DNA from: an uncultured Eubacteriales bacterium
GTDB lineage: Bacteria; Bacillota; Clostridia; Oscillospirales; Oscillospiraceae
Reading direction: 5' to 3'
NCBI GenBank assembly: GCA_900553545.1
Contig: USDP01000113.1
Coordinates: forward strand, 1 to 5,576
Length of the DNA stretch: 5,576 nt
Numbering within the stretch: the stretch's first letter is position 1; each line of letters opens with the position of its first letter. Shown here piece by piece: positions 4,606-5,576 of this stretch. The translations under genes and the position numbers were made by a program. Under the pieces are notes generated by a model. It was not told the origin of the DNA. It did no database searches and saw nothing but the letters and a program-made list of their open reading frames with translations.

Positions 4606-5576
4606 ATGAGTAAAATTATTGGTATCGATCTTGGTACAACCAACAGCTGTGTAGCAGTCATGGAAGGCGGCGAACCCGTCGTCATCGCCAATGCCGAAGG
4701 TAACCGCACCACCCCGTCCGTCGTCGCGTTCTCGAAGACCGGTGAGCGTATGGTCGGTCAGGTCGCAAAGCGTCAGGCCGTCACGAACTCCGACCGCACC
4801 ATCTCTTCCATCAAGCGCCACATGGGCACCGATTATAAAGTCGACATCGACGGCAAGAAGTACACCCCGCAGGAGATCTCCGCGATGATCCTGCAAAAGC
4901 TGAAGGCCGACGCAGAGGCTTACCTCGGCGGCACGGTTTCCGAAGCCGTCATCACCGTCCCGGCCTACTTCAACGACGCACAGCGTCAGGCCACCAAGGA
5001 CGCCGGCAAGATCGCGGGCCTCGAAGTCAAGCGTATCATCAACGAGCCGACGGCCGCGGCCCTCGCCTACGGCGTGGATAAGGAAGCCGAGCAGAAGATC
5101 ATGGTCTACGACCTCGGCGGCGGCACGTTCGATGTCTCCATCCTCGACATCGGCGACGGCGTCATCGAAGTTCTGGCTACCAACGGCAACACTCACCTCG
5201 GCGGCGATGACTTCGACGAAGCCATTATGAAATACCTCGTCGACGAGTTCAAGAAGGCCGAGGGCATTGACCTGTCGAACGACAAGGTCGCCATGCAGCG
5301 TCTGAAGGAAGCTGCCGAAAAGGCGAAGATCGAGCTGTCCGGCGTGACCAGCTCCAACATCAACCTGCCGTATATCACGGCGGACGCCACCGGCCCGAAG
5401 CACCTCGACGTGACGCTGACCCGTGCAAAGTTCAATGAGCTGACCGCCCATCTGGTTGAAGCAACTGTCGGCCCGGTCAAGCAGGCCATGGCCGACGCGG
5501 GCCTGACCGCGAACGACATCTCCAAGGTTCTGCTCGTCGGCGGCTCCAGCCGTATCCCCGCCGTGCAGGAAGAGGT
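4606..5576 (+). CDS. dnaK: Molecular chaperone DnaK (Hsp70), N-terminal part, truncated by window end
   Basis: DnaK is the ATP-dependent Hsp70 chaperone that binds exposed hydrophobic segments of client proteins and works with GrpE and DnaJ in the cytoplasm. The window holds 323 full codons, most of the nucleotide-binding domain, out of the usual roughly 610-640 residues. Phosphate-1 motif IDLGTTNS is at 7-14, catalytic Lys70 lies in IKRHMG, and phosphate-2 motif VYDLGGGTFDVSI is at 167-179 with Thr174 equivalent to E. coli Thr199. THLGGDDFD is at 196-204, and adenosine-site LVGGSSRIP is at 310-318. Compared with E. coli, about 24 residues are absent between Lys70 and the QEIS segment, the known Gram-positive-type indel. 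ATG 4606 has GGAGG 8 nt upstream and gives the canonical MSKIIGIDLG start. The first dozen or so codons are AT-richer than the rest. The substrate-binding domain is outside the window. Confidence 0.98.
   Translation, partial: MSKIIGIDLGTTNSCVAVMEGGEPVVIANAEGNRTTPSVVAFSKTGERMVGQVAKRQAVTNSDRTISSIKRHMGTDYKVDIDGKKYTPQEISAMILQKLKADAEAYLGGTVSEAVITVPAYFNDAQRQATKDAGKIAGLEVKRIINEPTAAALAYGVDKEAEQKIMVYDLGGGTFDVSILDIGDGVIEVLATNGNTHLGGDDFDEAIMKYLVDEFKKAEGIDLSNDKVAMQRLKEAAEKAKIELSGVTSSNINLPYITADATGPKHLDVTLTRAKFNELTAHLVEATVGPVKQAMADAGLTANDISKVLLVGGSSRIPAVQEE

Noticed and set aside
4540..5451. A 303-codon open frame on the minus strand opposite dnaK
   Set aside because: It is the antisense shadow of highly conserved dnaK coding sequence. 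Its composition is a reflection of dnaK codons, with no family match I can recognise.

Overview
This window reads as ordinary chromosomal DNA from a GC-rich member of the Bacillota (Firmicutes), most likely Clostridia, perhaps a GC-rich gut lineage such as the Oscillospirales. Three things support this. The class I heat-shock operon is in the order CIRCE-hrcA-grpE-dnaK with hrcA first. The DnaK nucleotide-binding domain lacks the roughly 24-residue block found in proteobacterial DnaK just after Lys70. Every gene has a strong Shine-Dalgarno (SD) sequence. The lineage below phylum is inference from GC-rich third codon positions and general sequence style. All supported genes are on the + strand.

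Layout. Positions 1-35 probably hold the last codons of an upstream gene, followed by a compact intrinsic terminator (54-79). A two-gene unit follows: a MATE-family multidrug/cation antiporter (111-1511), overlapping by ATGA with an RlmI-type SAM-dependent 23S rRNA methyltransferase (1508-2686). It ends at a strong intrinsic terminator (2706-2735). The gap 2687-2890 carries that terminator, a short direct repeat, an AT-rich stretch, a sigma-A type promoter (2809-2837) and a perfect CIRCE operator (2842-2868). The heat-shock operon then runs hrcA (2891-3961), grpE (3965-4531) and dnaK (4606 to the window end, truncated at about residue 323, so roughly the first half of the protein). dnaJ is the usual next gene but lies outside the window.

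How the genes work together. HrcA is expected to bind the CIRCE element and repress its own operon, while GrpE and DnaK form the nucleotide-exchange/Hsp70 chaperone pair. The hrcA-grpE junction is only 3 nt and probably translationally coupled. grpE and dnaK are separated by an AT-rich 74-nt leader that contrasts with the surrounding GC-rich DNA and may serve high DnaK translation. The efflux/methyltransferase pair appears to be a separate transcription unit.

I looked for a novel system on both strands and did not find one. There is no mobile element, CRISPR array, tRNA, rRNA, toxin-antitoxin pair or unexplained gene. The long antisense reading frames are GC-rich shadows. The remaining observations are modest: a possible attenuator ahead of the MATE gene, a Cys-Cys-Cys variant of the SAM-binding motif in the methyltransferase, a TGTTCACA direct repeat upstream of the heat-shock promoter, an overlapping mini-ORF at the hrcA start, and the AT-rich dnaK leader.
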